DNA of 64,000 bases from WTFV01 sp965200895 (lineage in GTDB: Bacteria; Acidobacteriota; Vicinamibacteria; Vicinamibacterales; UBA8438), in assembly GCA_965200895.1 (NCBI GenBank), contig CBDAVM010000001.1, forward strand, positions 2,356,001 through 2,420,000, given 5' to 3'. A program made the translations under genes and the position numbers. A model generated the notes under the pieces. The model made no database searches, was not told the origin of the DNA, and was given only the letters and a program-made list of their open reading frames with translations. Numbering within the stretch: the first letter of the stretch is position 1; each line of letters opens with the position of its first letter. Below, in pieces: positions 48,027 to 57,164 of this stretch.

Positions 48027-48079
48027 TCCCCCGGGCGAGGTCCGGCAGGGCTGCGGCCTGTGTGCGGCGGGCGTGGACA

Positions 48080-49312
48080 TCAGTCGGCCCTTCCCAGCGC
48101 GTCGATGGGATCGAGCGCCGCCGCCCGCGCCGCCGGGTACAGCCCGAAAAAGAGTCCCACCACGGCCGTCATCGTGATCGCGAGGGCGACCGACCACGGA
48201 TGCACGACGGCCGGCACCGGCGCGAAGCGGTCCAGCGCCAGCGCCGCCGCCGCGCCGAGCGCGGTGCCCGTCGCGCCACCGAGGACGGACAGCGCCACCG
48301 ACTCGGACAGCATCTGCCACAGGATGTCCTGCCGCCGCGCGCCGAGCGCCTTGCGCAGGCCGATCTCGCGGGTCCGCTCGGAGACCGCCATCAGCATGAT
48401 GTTCATGATCACGATGCCGGCGACGACCAGGGCGAGGCCGACGACCCCGATCAGCACCGCGAAGATGCCGGACGTGGCCTGATTGAAGAGGTTCAGCGCC
48501 GTCTCGGAGGTGAAGATGCCGAAGTTGTCCTCCTCGGTCGCCTTCAGCCGGCGTTCGATGCGCAGGGCGACGGTCGCCTCGCCGATGGCGCGGTCGATCT
48601 CGGCCGGGTCGGCCGGCTGGACGCGCAGCCCCAGCGAGGCGCGGCTGCCGAAGAGCCGCTGGAACGCCCCGAGCGGCATGATGGCGAACTCGTCCTGCGA
48701 CTGGCCGAACGACGAACCCTGGCGTCGGCTGACGCCGACGACCCGGAACGGCACGCCCTGGATCCGGACCGACTGTCCGATGGGGTCGAGCGCGCCGAAC
48801 AGCCGGTCGGCGGTGTCCCAGCCGAGAACCGCAACGTTGCGCCGACTGCGGACCTCGGCCGGGGTCATCAGCCGGCCGAGCTCGGCGTTGAAGGTGGAGA
48901 AGCGGATGAAGTCCTCGGTGACGCCCTGGACGGAGGCCGCCTCGAGCACCCGCTCGCGGTAGCGGATCTCGCCGCTGCGGCGGCCCTCGGCCATGACGGC
49001 GGTGACGTGGGAGGCGAAGCGCCGGATGGCCTCGGCGTCGTCGAGGGTGATCCGCGGGTTGTTGCGGGTCCGCTCCAGCTCCTCCTCGCTCGTGATCATC
49101 CCGCGGCGGTCGACCAGGAAGGCGTCCGCGCCCACCTCCGACAGGATCACGCCGCGCACCTCCTCGGTGATGCCCTGGATCAGGGAGACGAGCGTGATGA
49201 TCGAAGTGACGGCGACGACGTTGCCGAGGATCGTCAGGAACGAGCGCAGCTTGTTGGCCCGGATCGCGGCGAGCGCGACCTGCACCATCTCACGAATCAG
49301 AATCAGTCTCAT
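48080..49312 (-). CDS. MacB/FtsX-type ABC transporter permease A
   Basis: This 410-residue permease shares the layout of its neighbour: an N-terminal helix (RSFLTILGNVVAVTSIITLV), a periplasmic domain with the RRNVAVLGWDTADRLF block, then three helices with SERTREIGLRKALGARRQDI and the end LDPIDALGRAD. The start ATG at 49312 lies 23 bases inside the adaptor gene, so the two are co-translated. The two permeases are similar but clearly not recent copies, and they probably form a heterodimer. The partner ATPase must be encoded elsewhere. Confidence 0.9.
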   Translation of the reverse strand: MRLILIREMVQVALAAIRANKLRSFLTILGNVVAVTSIITLVSLIQGITEEVRGVILSEVGADAFLVDRRGMITSEEELERTRNNPRITLDDAEAIRRFASHVTAVMAEGRRSGEIRYRERVLEAASVQGVTEDFIRFSTFNAELGRLMTPAEVRSRRNVAVLGWDTADRLFGALDPIGQSVRIQGVPFRVVGVSRRQGSSFGQSQDEFAIMPLGAFQRLFGSRASLGLRVQPADPAEIDRAIGEATVALRIERRLKATEEDNFGIFTSETALNLFNQATSGIFAVLIGVVGLALVVAGIVIMNIMLMAVSERTREIGLRKALGARRQDILWQMLSESVALSVLGGATGTALGAAAALALDRFAPVPAVVHPWSVALAITMTAVVGLFFGLYPAARAAALDPIDALGRAD

Positions 49313-50630
49313 CGGGGTCCACCGGGTCGCCGTCGTCGAGGTTGCGGACGATCTCGAACGGGCCGGTGATGACGAGGTCTCCCTCCTCCAGCCCGCTCAG
49401 GGCCTCGAAGTAGCGCTCCCCGGCGATGCCGGTCGCAACCGGCACGAACACGGCGTGGCCCTGCCGGGCGACGAACACGCCCTCGCGCTCCTCGCGCGTG
49501 GTCTCGCCGCCGGCCGGCTCGGGTTCGGATGCGGCGGAGGCGGGGCGGGAGATGACGCCTGACCGCGGGTCGTCGCTGCGCCGCACGATGCGTCCCGCCG
49601 CGTCGATCTCGACCTCGCGCACCGTGGTCGCCTGGATGGGCACGGCCAGCGTCGCCGTGCGCGTCGCGGTGGTGATCTCCGCCGTGCAGGTGAAGCCGGG
49701 CCGCACGCCGGGAATGTCGCCGTCGACGGTGACCACGACCAGGAAGTTGGTGGCTTCCTGCGTGGCCGCGGCCCCCGCCTGGGGCTGGATGGGGCTGTTG
49801 CCGATCTCGGTCACGCGGCCGGTGTAGGTGCGGTCCGGCAGGGCGTCGATGGTGATCTCCACCGGCTGGCCGAGGCGCACCGCCGGGATGTCGGTCTCGT
49901 CGACCTCGATCTCCGCTTCGAGGACCGAGAAGTCGGCGATGGTCAGCAGCACCGTGCCGGGGTTGTTCATCGTGCCGATGACGACCGTCTCGCCCTCCTC
50001 GATGTTGCGCCGGGTGACGATGCCGTCGATGGGCGAGGTGATGGTGACCTGCGTCAGGTCGTAGCGCGCGCTGTCGAGCGTCGCCCGCTCCTGGCGGATG
50101 CGCTGCGCCGCGGCCTCGACGTCGGCCTCGCGCGCGCGCAGCTCCGTCTCGCGCAGCTCCACGTCGGCGGCCGCCTGCTCGTAGACCTCGCGCGAGACGA
50201 GGCGCAGCGACCAGAGGTCGGCCTGCCGTTCCAGGTTCTCGCGAGCCACCTCCAGGTTCACCCGCGCCGTCTCCACCGCCACCGCCGACTGCCGGTGGAC
50301 CGCCACGCTCGCCTCGAGGGCCGCCTCCCCGCGGTTGACGAGCGCCTGCAGGTTCTCCGGATCGATCTGCAGCAGGAACTGGCCTGCCGTGACGCGTTCG
50401 CCCTCGTCGACGGCGAGCCGCGTGACCCGGCCCATCGTGCTGGCGCTCATCTCGACCGACAGTTGCGGCTGGATGGTGCCGGGGGCGGAGACGATGGCCT
50501 CCAGATCGCGCCGCTGAATCGCCTCGACGTCGACCTCCGCGGCGTCCGAGCGTTCGAACAGCACGTTGACGGCCACGAGTGCGGCGCCGGTCAGGACGAT
50601 CAGTGCGCCGACGAGGAGCTTTCTCGACAT
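49290..50630 (-). CDS. HlyD/MacA-type periplasmic adaptor protein
   Basis: This 446-residue adaptor links an inner-membrane transporter to an outer-membrane channel. An N-terminal anchor (LLVGALIVLTGAALVAVNVL) is followed by a lipoyl half-motif (VDEGERVTAGQFLLQIDPEN). A long coiled-coil hairpin (residues about 90-185) comes next, then the second lipoyl half (VTITSPIDGIVTRRNIEEGE) and beta-barrel domains. The C-terminus is acidic. ATG 50630 was chosen because it precedes the anchor; the frame is open upstream. It sits between the Yip1-family gene (2-base gap) and permease A, as MacA sits before MacB. Confidence 0.9.
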   Translation of the reverse strand: MSRKLLVGALIVLTGAALVAVNVLFERSDAAEVDVEAIQRRDLEAIVSAPGTIQPQLSVEMSASTMGRVTRLAVDEGERVTAGQFLLQIDPENLQALVNRGEAALEASVAVHRQSAVAVETARVNLEVARENLERQADLWSLRLVSREVYEQAAADVELRETELRAREADVEAAAQRIRQERATLDSARYDLTQVTITSPIDGIVTRRNIEEGETVVIGTMNNPGTVLLTIADFSVLEAEIEVDETDIPAVRLGQPVEITIDALPDRTYTGRVTEIGNSPIQPQAGAAATQEATNFLVVVTVDGDIPGVRPGFTCTAEITTATRTATLAVPIQATTVREVEIDAAGRIVRRSDDPRSGVISRPASAASEPEPAGGETTREEREGVFVARQGHAVFVPVATGIAGERYFEALSGLEEGDLVITGPFEIVRNLDDGDPVDPDETDSDS

Positions 50631-50632
50631 GA

Positions 50633-51367
50633 TCAGAACCCGAAGCTGGTGCGCACCGCCGCGAAGAGCAGGGCGATGCCCGCGTGGATGCCGTACAGCG
50701 TGACGGCGATCGGCTTCGTCGGCCGCTTCCAGAGGACGGCCAGCCCGATCGCCAGGATCATCACCCACCAGACGTGAAAGAGGTCGATGGCGCTCAGCAG
50801 GTTGTACGCGAAGGCGCCCTCTTCCAGCATCGGCGTGAAGGCGGCGAGCGTGGACGGCGGCTCGATGGACTCGATGGCGAAGTTGAGCGGAACGACGAAC
50901 GCGCTCTGCGCCATGAACACCACGCCGGCGTGGGCGACCACGGCGAACACCTGCCGGAAACTGCCGGCGGCGCCGAGGATGCCGTGACCGACCCCGAACA
51001 GCAGGCCGGCCAGGAGGACGCAGATCAGCGGCACGGAGATGAGGATCGACGCGAATCCGAAGTAGGGCGCCGTCTCGATCCCCGCTTCGATTTCGGCGTA
51101 CATCTCGTCGGTCACGTTCACGCCGAACCCTTCCATGACCGCGACCTGCTGCGCCAGGCTCTCCCGCTGCGCGAAGTCGGCGCTCACGAGCAGGGCGCCC
51201 GTCGCCGCGACGAAGCCGACGCTGAGGGCCAGGACTCCCAGCCAGTGCGGATCGGCGGCGACCCGTTCGAACGTCTCGCGGGGCGAGGTGAGAACCCCGA
51301 TGACCCGCGCGCCGAGACCGAGCCTGCTGTCCCCGGCCACGTCGTTCACCGCGTTGGATGTGGACAT
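50633..51367 (-). CDS. Yip1-family membrane protein
   Basis: This 244-residue membrane protein has about five hydrophobic segments. The N-terminus shows the Yip1-type signature (GVLTSPRETFERVAADPHWL) ahead of the first helix. Later segments include GLLFGVGHGILGAAGSFRQV, a glycine-rich stretch also common in the family. The molecular role is unknown; bacterial members often stand next to MacAB-type exporters, as here. A GAGAGG ribosome site precedes ATG 51367, and a TAGAAT (-10-like, minus strand 51382-51377) lies just upstream. It begins the four-gene operon. Confidence 0.8.
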   Translation of the reverse strand: MSTSNAVNDVAGDSRLGLGARVIGVLTSPRETFERVAADPHWLGVLALSVGFVAATGALLVSADFAQRESLAQQVAVMEGFGVNVTDEMYAEIEAGIETAPYFGFASILISVPLICVLLAGLLFGVGHGILGAAGSFRQVFAVVAHAGVVFMAQSAFVVPLNFAIESIEPPSTLAAFTPMLEEGAFAYNLLSAIDLFHVWWVMILAIGLAVLWKRPTKPIAVTLYGIHAGIALLFAAVRTSFGF

Positions 51368-51542
51368 GATCCTCTCATTCTACCGCCGTCCGCGCGTCCT
51401 CCGCCGCGCACTGCGCCGCACCCGCGTTGTCACCTTGCAGATACGCAACGCGGCGCGAGATGTTCGCCGCCACGTCCGCGACCGCTCCCGCCGCGCCGGA
51501 TGACGCGTTGCCGCAGGGGCCTCGCGGCGCCGGATCCGACGC

Positions 51543-51572
51543 TTGACCGCGCCGGATCCGTTGGCCTAGTAT
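51543..51572 (+). promoter_or_regulatory. Candidate promoter of the arginine decarboxylase gene
   Basis: TTGACC (51543-51548) and TAGTAT (51567-51572) are 18 bases apart, matching 5 and 4 consensus bases. The expected start near 51579 lies after the GTG at 51573, which favours translation from GTG 51636. The 268-base divergent gap 51368-51635 shows nothing else of note. Confidence 0.55.
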
Positions 51573-51635
51573 GTGCCGACGCGTCGATTCGGGCACGGTC
51601 GCGTCGGCGCATACAACACCCTGTCGGATGGCCCC

Positions 51636-52187
51636 GTGGTCGGCTTCGTACCCCGCGAGTTGTTCTTCACCAAGGGCGTCGGCACCCACCGGGAGAAGCT
51701 GGCCTCGTTCGAGCTGGCGCTGCGTTCAGCCGGGGTTGCCGCCTGCAACTTCGTCCGGGTCTCCAGCATCTTCCCGCCGGGTTGCCGGATTCTCCCGCGC
51801 GAAGAGGGCGTGCAGCGTCTGCAGCCGGGCCAGGTGACCTTCGTGGTCATGTCCGAGGCGGCGACGAACGAGCCCCACCGCCTCGTCGCGGCCACCGTCG
51901 GCGTGGCCATCCCGAGCGATCCGAGCCTGTACGGGTATCTCTCGGAGCACCACAGCTTCGGCGAGGACGAGGAGACGGCCGGCGACTACGCGGAGGACCT
52001 GGCCGCCGGGATGCTGGCCACGGCCCTCGGACTGAAGTTCGACTCCGACAAGAGCTGGGACGAGAACAGGGAGGCCTGGCGCCGGTCGAACCAGATCGTC
52101 CGGACCCAGCACGTCACGCAGACCGCCGTCGGTGACCGGCACGGCCTCTGGACGACGGTGGTGGCCGCGGCCGTCATGGTCGGCTGA
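51636..52187 (+). CDS. pdaD: Pyruvoyl-dependent arginine decarboxylase
   Basis: This enzyme makes agmatine from arginine, the first step of one polyamine route. It has 183 residues from GTG 51636; GTG 51573 would give 204. The self-cleavage site that creates the pyruvoyl group is in RVSSIFPPGC, between Ser43 and Ser44. Other family blocks are ELFFTKGVGTHREKLASFEL, MSEAATNEPHRLVAATVGVA, GYLSEHHSFGEDEETAGDYA, EDLAAGMLATALGL and GLWTTVVAAAV. It is divergent from the Yip1-family gene and stands just before the pilus genes without an evident functional link. No other polyamine gene is nearby. Confidence 0.93.
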   Translation: MVGFVPRELFFTKGVGTHREKLASFELALRSAGVAACNFVRVSSIFPPGCRILPREEGVQRLQPGQVTFVVMSEAATNEPHRLVAATVGVAIPSDPSLYGYLSEHHSFGEDEETAGDYAEDLAAGMLATALGLKFDSDKSWDENREAWRRSNQIVRTQHVTQTAVGDRHGLWTTVVAAAVMVG

Positions 52188-52189
52188 TC

Positions 52190-52355
52190 GTCACCTTGCG
52201 CGGCCTCCCGGTCGACACGCGGGCTCCGGCGCCGTCGGCCGCCGGCAGGTTGACTGTCGCCTTGCGCGGCCTCCCGCTCGACACCTGTCGACGCCCGGTT
52301 CCTGCAGGGCGCCATCGGAGTCGCTGAACGTCGCTCTGCGCCTTTCGCTTGACAC
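52190..52355 (+). repeat. Three imperfect repeats before pilB
   Basis: Related units lie at 52190-52218, 52256-52284 and 52330-52355. Units 1 and 2 are 29 bases long with two differences (GTCACC/GTCGCC and CGGTC/CGCTC). Unit 3 is shorter and more divergent (GTCGCTCTGCGCC, ending CTTGACAC). The end of unit 3 supplies the -35 box of the pilB promoter. Confidence 0.75.
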
Positions 52356-52376
52356 GGACCCGCGTCGCGCTACAAT
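52349..52376 (+). promoter_or_regulatory. Candidate promoter of the pilB operon
   Basis: TTGACA (52349-52354) is a perfect -35 box, followed after 16 bases by TACAAT (52371-52376), which matches 5 of 6 consensus bases. pilB begins 48 bases further on. This is the best sigma-70-type match seen in the window. Confidence 0.75.
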
Positions 52377-52424
52377 GAAGTTACCCCCTGCTCGCCTTCG
52401 GACTCTCGGAAAGACGGTGTTCCG

Positions 52425-54167
52425 GTGTCAGTCCGTCTCGGCGAGTTGTTGCTCAAGAAGCGGCGCATCACACAGACCCAACTCGAGGAGGCGCTGGCGT
52501 TCCGGGAGGCCCGCGGCGGGGATCTCGGCGGCGCCCTGGTCGAACTGGGGTTTCTCCCGCCCGACGAGATCGCGGCACTGCGGGGCGTCCAGTACGGCGT
52601 GCAGTCGATCGACCTCTCCGGCTTCGAGATCGAGCCTGCCGTCCTGGAGCTGATACCGGCCGAGACGGCCCGCCGGCACCGGATCGTGCCGTTGCGGCGC
52701 TCCGGCGCGACGCTGACGGTGGTGATGACCGATCCGCGCAACGTCGCCGCCCTGGATGACGTCCGCTTCAGGACCGGCTGCACCGTCGAGCCGCTGGTGG
52801 CGTCGGAGGCTGCCGTGTCCGCGGCCATTGCGCGCTACTACGACGGCGGTCGGGGCGCGGCCGGGACGAACCTCGGCGGACGCGCCCTCGACGTGACGGT
52901 GCGCGAGCTGGAGGCGTTGGATGGTCCGGACGATCCCCGGGCTGCCGGGGCCGGACAGGAGATCGAGGTCGTCGCGGGAGACGAGGCTCGCGGCCAGGCC
53001 CCGGCCGTGCGGCTGATCAACGTGATGCTGACGTCGGCAGTGCAGCGCGACGCCAGCGACATCCACGTCGAGCCCTACGAGAAGGAGCTTCGGATCCGGT
53101 TCCGCATCGATGGCGTGCTCCACGCGGTGATGACCCCGCCGCTGCGGATGCGCGACGCCATCACGTCCCGCCTGAAGGTGATGGCCAGTCTCGATATCGC
53201 CGAGCGGCGCGTGCCGCAGGACGGGCGGACCCGGATCCGTTTCCGGGACGGCGGCTCGACGAAGTCGATCGATCTGCGGGTTTCCTGCCTGCCGACGCTC
53301 TTCGGGGAGAAGATTGTGCTGCGCCTGCTCGACAAGGCCCGTCTCATGCTCGACATGACGGAGCTCGGATTCGAGGCGGCGTCGCTCCGGCGCTTCACGG
53401 ACAACATTCACCGGCCCTGGGGCATGGTGCTGGTGACGGGCCCCACCGGGAGCGGCAAGACCAACACGCTCTATTCCTCGATCGCCCGGCTCAACACGCC
53501 GGACACCAACATCGTGACCGTCGAGGATCCGGTGGAGTTCAACCTCGACGGCGTGAATCAGGTGCAGGTGCGCGAGGCGATCGGCCTGAATTTCGCGGCC
53601 GTGCTCCGCGCCTTCCTCAGGCAGGATCCGAACGTCATCCTCGTTGGCGAGATCCGCGACGTCGAGACCGCGGAGATCGCCGTCAAGGCGGCGCTGACGG
53701 GACACCTGGTGCTCTCCACCCTGCACACCAACGATGCGCCGAGCGCCGTCAGCAGGCTGCTGAACATGGGGGTCGAACCGTTCCTGATCGCCGGCTCGGT
53801 CAATCTCATCTGCGCGCAGCGCCTGGTCCGCCGCGTGTGCCGCGCCTGCGCCGAGCCGGCGCCGGCGAATCCGGCGTCACTGGTCGACATCGGTTTCGGC
53901 GATGCCGATGCTCGCACGGTGACGCCGATGCGGGGCGGAGGGTGCGACGCGTGCAACCGGACCGGCTACAAGGGGCGAATCGGTCTGTACGAGGTGCTGG
54001 AGGTGACCGACACGCTGCGCGAGCGGATTCTCGCCGGCGGCGACGTGCGCGCCCTGCGCAGCGCGGCCGTCGACGAGGGGATGCTGACGCTGCGCCAGAG
54101 CGGGCTGCGCAAGATCGCCCAGGGGACGACCTCGATCGACGAAGTGACGCGGGAGACGGTGCGATGA
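52425..54167 (+). CDS. pilB: Type IV pilus assembly ATPase PilB
   Basis: PilB powers pilus extension. The protein has 580 residues. It starts with an MshEN/GspE-N domain (LGELLLKKRRITQTQLEEAL, then VLELIPAETARRHRIVPLRR). Walker A is GPTGSGKTNTLY near residue 340, Walker B lies in VILVGEIRDVETAEIAVKAA, and the His box is LVLSTLHTNDAPSAVSRLLN. Two cysteine pairs (CRAC near 471, CDAC near 506) form the zinc site of PilB/GspE ATPases. Translation starts at GTG 52425. The stop overlaps pilT (ATGA). A type II secretion ATPase is less likely because pilT and pilC follow directly. Confidence 0.95.
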   Translation: MSVRLGELLLKKRRITQTQLEEALAFREARGGDLGGALVELGFLPPDEIAALRGVQYGVQSIDLSGFEIEPAVLELIPAETARRHRIVPLRRSGATLTVVMTDPRNVAALDDVRFRTGCTVEPLVASEAAVSAAIARYYDGGRGAAGTNLGGRALDVTVRELEALDGPDDPRAAGAGQEIEVVAGDEARGQAPAVRLINVMLTSAVQRDASDIHVEPYEKELRIRFRIDGVLHAVMTPPLRMRDAITSRLKVMASLDIAERRVPQDGRTRIRFRDGGSTKSIDLRVSCLPTLFGEKIVLRLLDKARLMLDMTELGFEAASLRRFTDNIHRPWGMVLVTGPTGSGKTNTLYSSIARLNTPDTNIVTVEDPVEFNLDGVNQVQVREAIGLNFAAVLRAFLRQDPNVILVGEIRDVETAEIAVKAALTGHLVLSTLHTNDAPSAVSRLLNMGVEPFLIAGSVNLICAQRLVRRVCRACAEPAPANPASLVDIGFGDADARTVTPMRGGGCDACNRTGYKGRIGLYEVLEVTDTLRERILAGGDVRALRSAAVDEGMLTLRQSGLRKIAQGTTSIDEVTRETVR

Positions 54168-55282
54168 CGGCGCCGCCGACCCTGGCCGGGTTGCTCGCAC
54201 GGACCGCCGAAAGGGGTGGGTCGGACCTGCATCTGACCGCCGGCGCCCCGCCGCAGGTGCGGTTGAACGGCGTGCTGGAGCCCCAGGAGGACCTCGGTCC
54301 GCTCGCGCCGGCCGACACCGAGCGTCTCATCTGCGGAAGCCTGACCACGGCGCAGCGGCAACGCTTCGAGGAGACCCTGGAGCTGGACGTGTCGTTCGCG
54401 ATCCAGGGCGTGGCGCGAGTGCGCGCGAACGTCTTCCGCCAGCGCGGTACGGTGGCCGCCGTGTACCGCCTGGTTCCGGGGGAGATTCGAGGGTTCGACA
54501 GGCTCGGTCTGCCTCCCGTGGTGGCGAAACTGGCCGCGCGGCCGCACGGGCTGGTGCTGGTGACCGGACCGACCGGCAGCGGCAAGAGCACGACGCTGGC
54601 GGCCCTGGTCGACCGCATCAACGGCGAGCGCCGGTGTCACATACTGACCATCGAAGATCCTGTCGAGTACATCCACCCGCACCGCCGCGCGATCGTCAAC
54701 CAGCGCGAGGTGCACCAGGACTCCGCCGGCTTCGCACCGGCGTTGCGGGCGGCGCTGCGCGAGGATCCCGATGTGGTGCTCATCGGCGAGATGCGCGACC
54801 TGGAGACGACCGAGGCGGCGCTGCGGATTGCCGAGACGGGCCACCTGACCCTGGCGACGTTGCATACGAGCTCGGCCGTGCATGCCGTCGGCCGGGTGGT
54901 GGACCTCTTTCCGGCGCATCAGCAGCAGCAGGTACGCACGCAGCTCTCGCTGGTGCTCGAAGGTGTGGTCTGTCAGTGCCTCGTGCCGGCCGCCGACGGC
55001 CGGGGACGCGTGTGCGCGGTCGAGGTGCTCGTGGCTACACCGGCGATCCGCAACCTGATCCGCGAGGATAAGGCGCATCTGATCTACGCGGCGATGCAGG
55101 CCGGTCGGAAACAGCGCGGGATGCAGACGATGACGCAGGCGCTGGCGGCTCTCTACCGGGAACGGCGCATCACGCTGGAACAGGCGCTCGACCACGCCGC
55201 GAATCGCGAGGAGCTGGAGGCCCTCGTTGCCCGCGGGCGGGACGAAACCGCATGGATGCCGCGAAAGGGCTCGTCCCGATGA
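54164..55282 (+). CDS. pilT: Pilus retraction ATPase PilT
   Basis: PilT depolymerises the pilus and drives twitching. The protein has 372 residues. The N-terminal domain shows GGSDLHLTAGAPPQVRLNG. Walker A is GPTGSGKSTT (residues 135-144), followed by the Asp box (ILTIEDPVEYIH), the Walker B region (VVLIGEMRDLETTEAALRIA), the His box TGHLTLATLHTSSAVHAVGR and the PilT-specific AIRNLIRE. Both ends overlap neighbours in ATGA junctions, which couples pilB, pilT and pilC. Confidence 0.96.
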   Translation: MTAPPTLAGLLARTAERGGSDLHLTAGAPPQVRLNGVLEPQEDLGPLAPADTERLICGSLTTAQRQRFEETLELDVSFAIQGVARVRANVFRQRGTVAAVYRLVPGEIRGFDRLGLPPVVAKLAARPHGLVLVTGPTGSGKSTTLAALVDRINGERRCHILTIEDPVEYIHPHRRAIVNQREVHQDSAGFAPALRAALREDPDVVLIGEMRDLETTEAALRIAETGHLTLATLHTSSAVHAVGRVVDLFPAHQQQQVRTQLSLVLEGVVCQCLVPAADGRGRVCAVEVLVATPAIRNLIREDKAHLIYAAMQAGRKQRGMQTMTQALAALYRERRITLEQALDHAANREELEALVARGRDETAWMPRKGSSR

Positions 55283-56496
55283 AGCCCACGTTCGCATTCA
55301 CGGGCCGCACCCGCGAGGGCAGACGGGTCAGCGGAGAGCGTCGGGCCGCATCCGCCGAGGATGCCGTCGCCGTCCTGCGGCGCGAGGGGGTCCTGGTCAC
55401 GGCGATGGACGAGGTCGCCCGCAGCGCGCGGGCCGGGGGGCGGTTCGGAGGCCGGCAAGCCGTCGCGGCGCGCGGCCTCGCGGTGTTCACTCGTCAGTTC
55501 GCCGTGATGATCGGCGCCGGACTGCCGTTGGTGCAGTGTCTGGACGTGCTCGGCCGGCAGGAGGAGGACCGGCGCTTCGCCGCGACGATCCGCGAGGTGC
55601 AATCCGACGTGGAGGACGGTTCGACGCTGGCCGACGCGTTGCGGGCGCATCCCCGCGCGTTCGATCGGCTCTACACCAGCATGATCGCGGCCGGCGAGGC
55701 CGGCGGCGTGCTCGATACCATTCTGGAGCGTCTGGCGGTGCACATCGAGAAGCGGGTCACCCTCCGGGGGCAGGTGCGTTCCGCCATGATGTATCCCTTG
55801 GCCGTGCTCTCCATCGCCGCCATCGTCGTGGGCGTGATTCTGTGGAAGGTCATCCCGGCGTTCGCGGCGCTCTTCGAGGGGCTCGGCGCCGTGTTGCCGT
55901 TGCCGACGCGCCTGGTGATCGCAGCCAGTGACTCGTTCGCCGGGGCGGTGCCGCTGCTCGGCGTCGGAATGCTGGGTGCGGCGTTGTTGTTTCGTCGATA
56001 CTATTCGACCCGGAACGGACGACGAGCCGTCGACGGCGCCGCGCTCCGCGTGCCGCTGATGGGCGGCATCGCGCGCAGGAACGCGGTTGCCCGGTTCTGC
56101 CGCACCCTGTCGGCGCTGCTCGGCGCCGGCGTGCCGATTCTCGAGAGCCTGGACATCACTGCCGGCACCGCGGGGAACGCCGTCGTCGAGGATGCGGTCA
56201 GGAAGACGAGCGCGGCTGTCGAACGCGGCGAGTCGATAGCCGCGCCGTTGCGCGACACCCGGGTGTTCCCGGTGCTGGTGACACAGATGATCAACGTCGG
56301 AGAGACCACCGGCGCGCTCGAGGTGATGCTGGCGAAGGTGGCGGACTTCTACGAGGAGGAGGTCGATCGGGCCGTCGCCGGCATGACGGCGCTGCTCGAA
56401 CCGCTCGTGGTCGCGGTGCTGGGCGTCGTCGTCGGAGGCATCGTGGTGGCCATGTATCTGCCGGTGTTCGACCTGATCGGACGACTGGCGGGATGA
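55279..56496 (+). CDS. pilC: Type IV pilus inner-membrane platform protein PilC
   Basis: PilC is the membrane platform on which PilB and PilT act. The protein has 405 residues with two GspF domains and three membrane helices. Conserved parts are the start FAFTGRTREGRRVSGERRAA, FTRQFAVMIGAGLPLVQCLD, the second-domain copy RFCRTLSALLGAGVPILESL, and MINVGETTGALEVMLAKVAD. ATG 55279 overlaps the pilT stop; ATG 55252 would add nine residues and is less likely. pilA follows after 37 bases. Confidence 0.95.
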   Translation: MKPTFAFTGRTREGRRVSGERRAASAEDAVAVLRREGVLVTAMDEVARSARAGGRFGGRQAVAARGLAVFTRQFAVMIGAGLPLVQCLDVLGRQEEDRRFAATIREVQSDVEDGSTLADALRAHPRAFDRLYTSMIAAGEAGGVLDTILERLAVHIEKRVTLRGQVRSAMMYPLAVLSIAAIVVGVILWKVIPAFAALFEGLGAVLPLPTRLVIAASDSFAGAVPLLGVGMLGAALLFRRYYSTRNGRRAVDGAALRVPLMGGIARRNAVARFCRTLSALLGAGVPILESLDITAGTAGNAVVEDAVRKTSAAVERGESIAAPLRDTRVFPVLVTQMINVGETTGALEVMLAKVADFYEEEVDRAVAGMTALLEPLVVAVLGVVVGGIVVAMYLPVFDLIGRLAG

Positions 56497-56533
56497 GGAC
56501 GGGGACGGGTGGGGAATTCACGGGGAGACGACG

Positions 56534-57067
56534 ATGAAACAGGTGCTGAGGGAGCAGGAAGGGTTCACGTTGATGGAGCTGCTGATAGTCGTGGCGATTA
56601 TCGGCATCATCGCCGCAATTGCAGCGCCGGGGCTGTTCCGGGCGCGGATGGCCGGCAACGAGGCATCGGCGATCGGGTCGCTGCGGGCCATCAACGGCGC
56701 TCAGGCGACCTACGCCGCGAGTTGCGGCAGCGGTTTCTATGCGCCGACGCTGGCGAACTTGGCGACGCCGCCGACCGTGGGCGGCGGGGATGGATTCATC
56801 GGCACCGATCTGGGTGCGGATCCGTCGGTCAAGAGCAGCTACACGATCACCATGACCGGCGGCGCCGCCGCGACCGGCGCGCCGGCATCGTGCAACGGCG
56901 TGGCCGCGGGCGGGGTGGTTGCCACCTACTTCGTGGGGGCCGAGCCCAATCCGGGCGGCGGCACGCGCTTTTTCGGCACCAATCAGGGGGCGACGATCTA
57001 TCAGGGCACGGCTGCTCTGCCGGCGACGCAGACGGGGGCGCCGGCCGGCGCCACACCGATACAGTAG
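56534..57067 (+). CDS. pilA: Type IV major pilin PilA
   Basis: This prepilin is 177 residues long. A ten-residue basic/acidic leader ends in Gly10, and cleavage before Phe11 gives FTLMELLIVVAIIGIIAAIA with Glu at +5. The leader is class A (short). The mature protein has exactly two cysteines outside the leader, C64 and C120, which could form the pilin disulfide. The C-terminal half is rich in Gly, Ala and Thr. A GGGGAGACGACG ribosome site precedes the ATG. The next gene encodes a disulfide-forming enzyme. Role as the major pilin is inferred from position after pilC and from its composition. Confidence 0.93.
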   Translation: MKQVLREQEGFTLMELLIVVAIIGIIAAIAAPGLFRARMAGNEASAIGSLRAINGAQATYAASCGSGFYAPTLANLATPPTVGGGDGFIGTDLGADPSVKSSYTITMTGGAAATGAPASCNGVAAGGVVATYFVGAEPNPGGGTRFFGTNQGATIYQGTAALPATQTGAPAGATPIQ

Positions 57068-57164
57068 AACCACCTTGACGGCGCTGCCGGATGGCTTTAC
57101 AAGTGAACGGGGCGGCGACGAAGCGTCGGGGCGAGGCTGCCCGGCCCTTGAAGGTGGAGAGACC

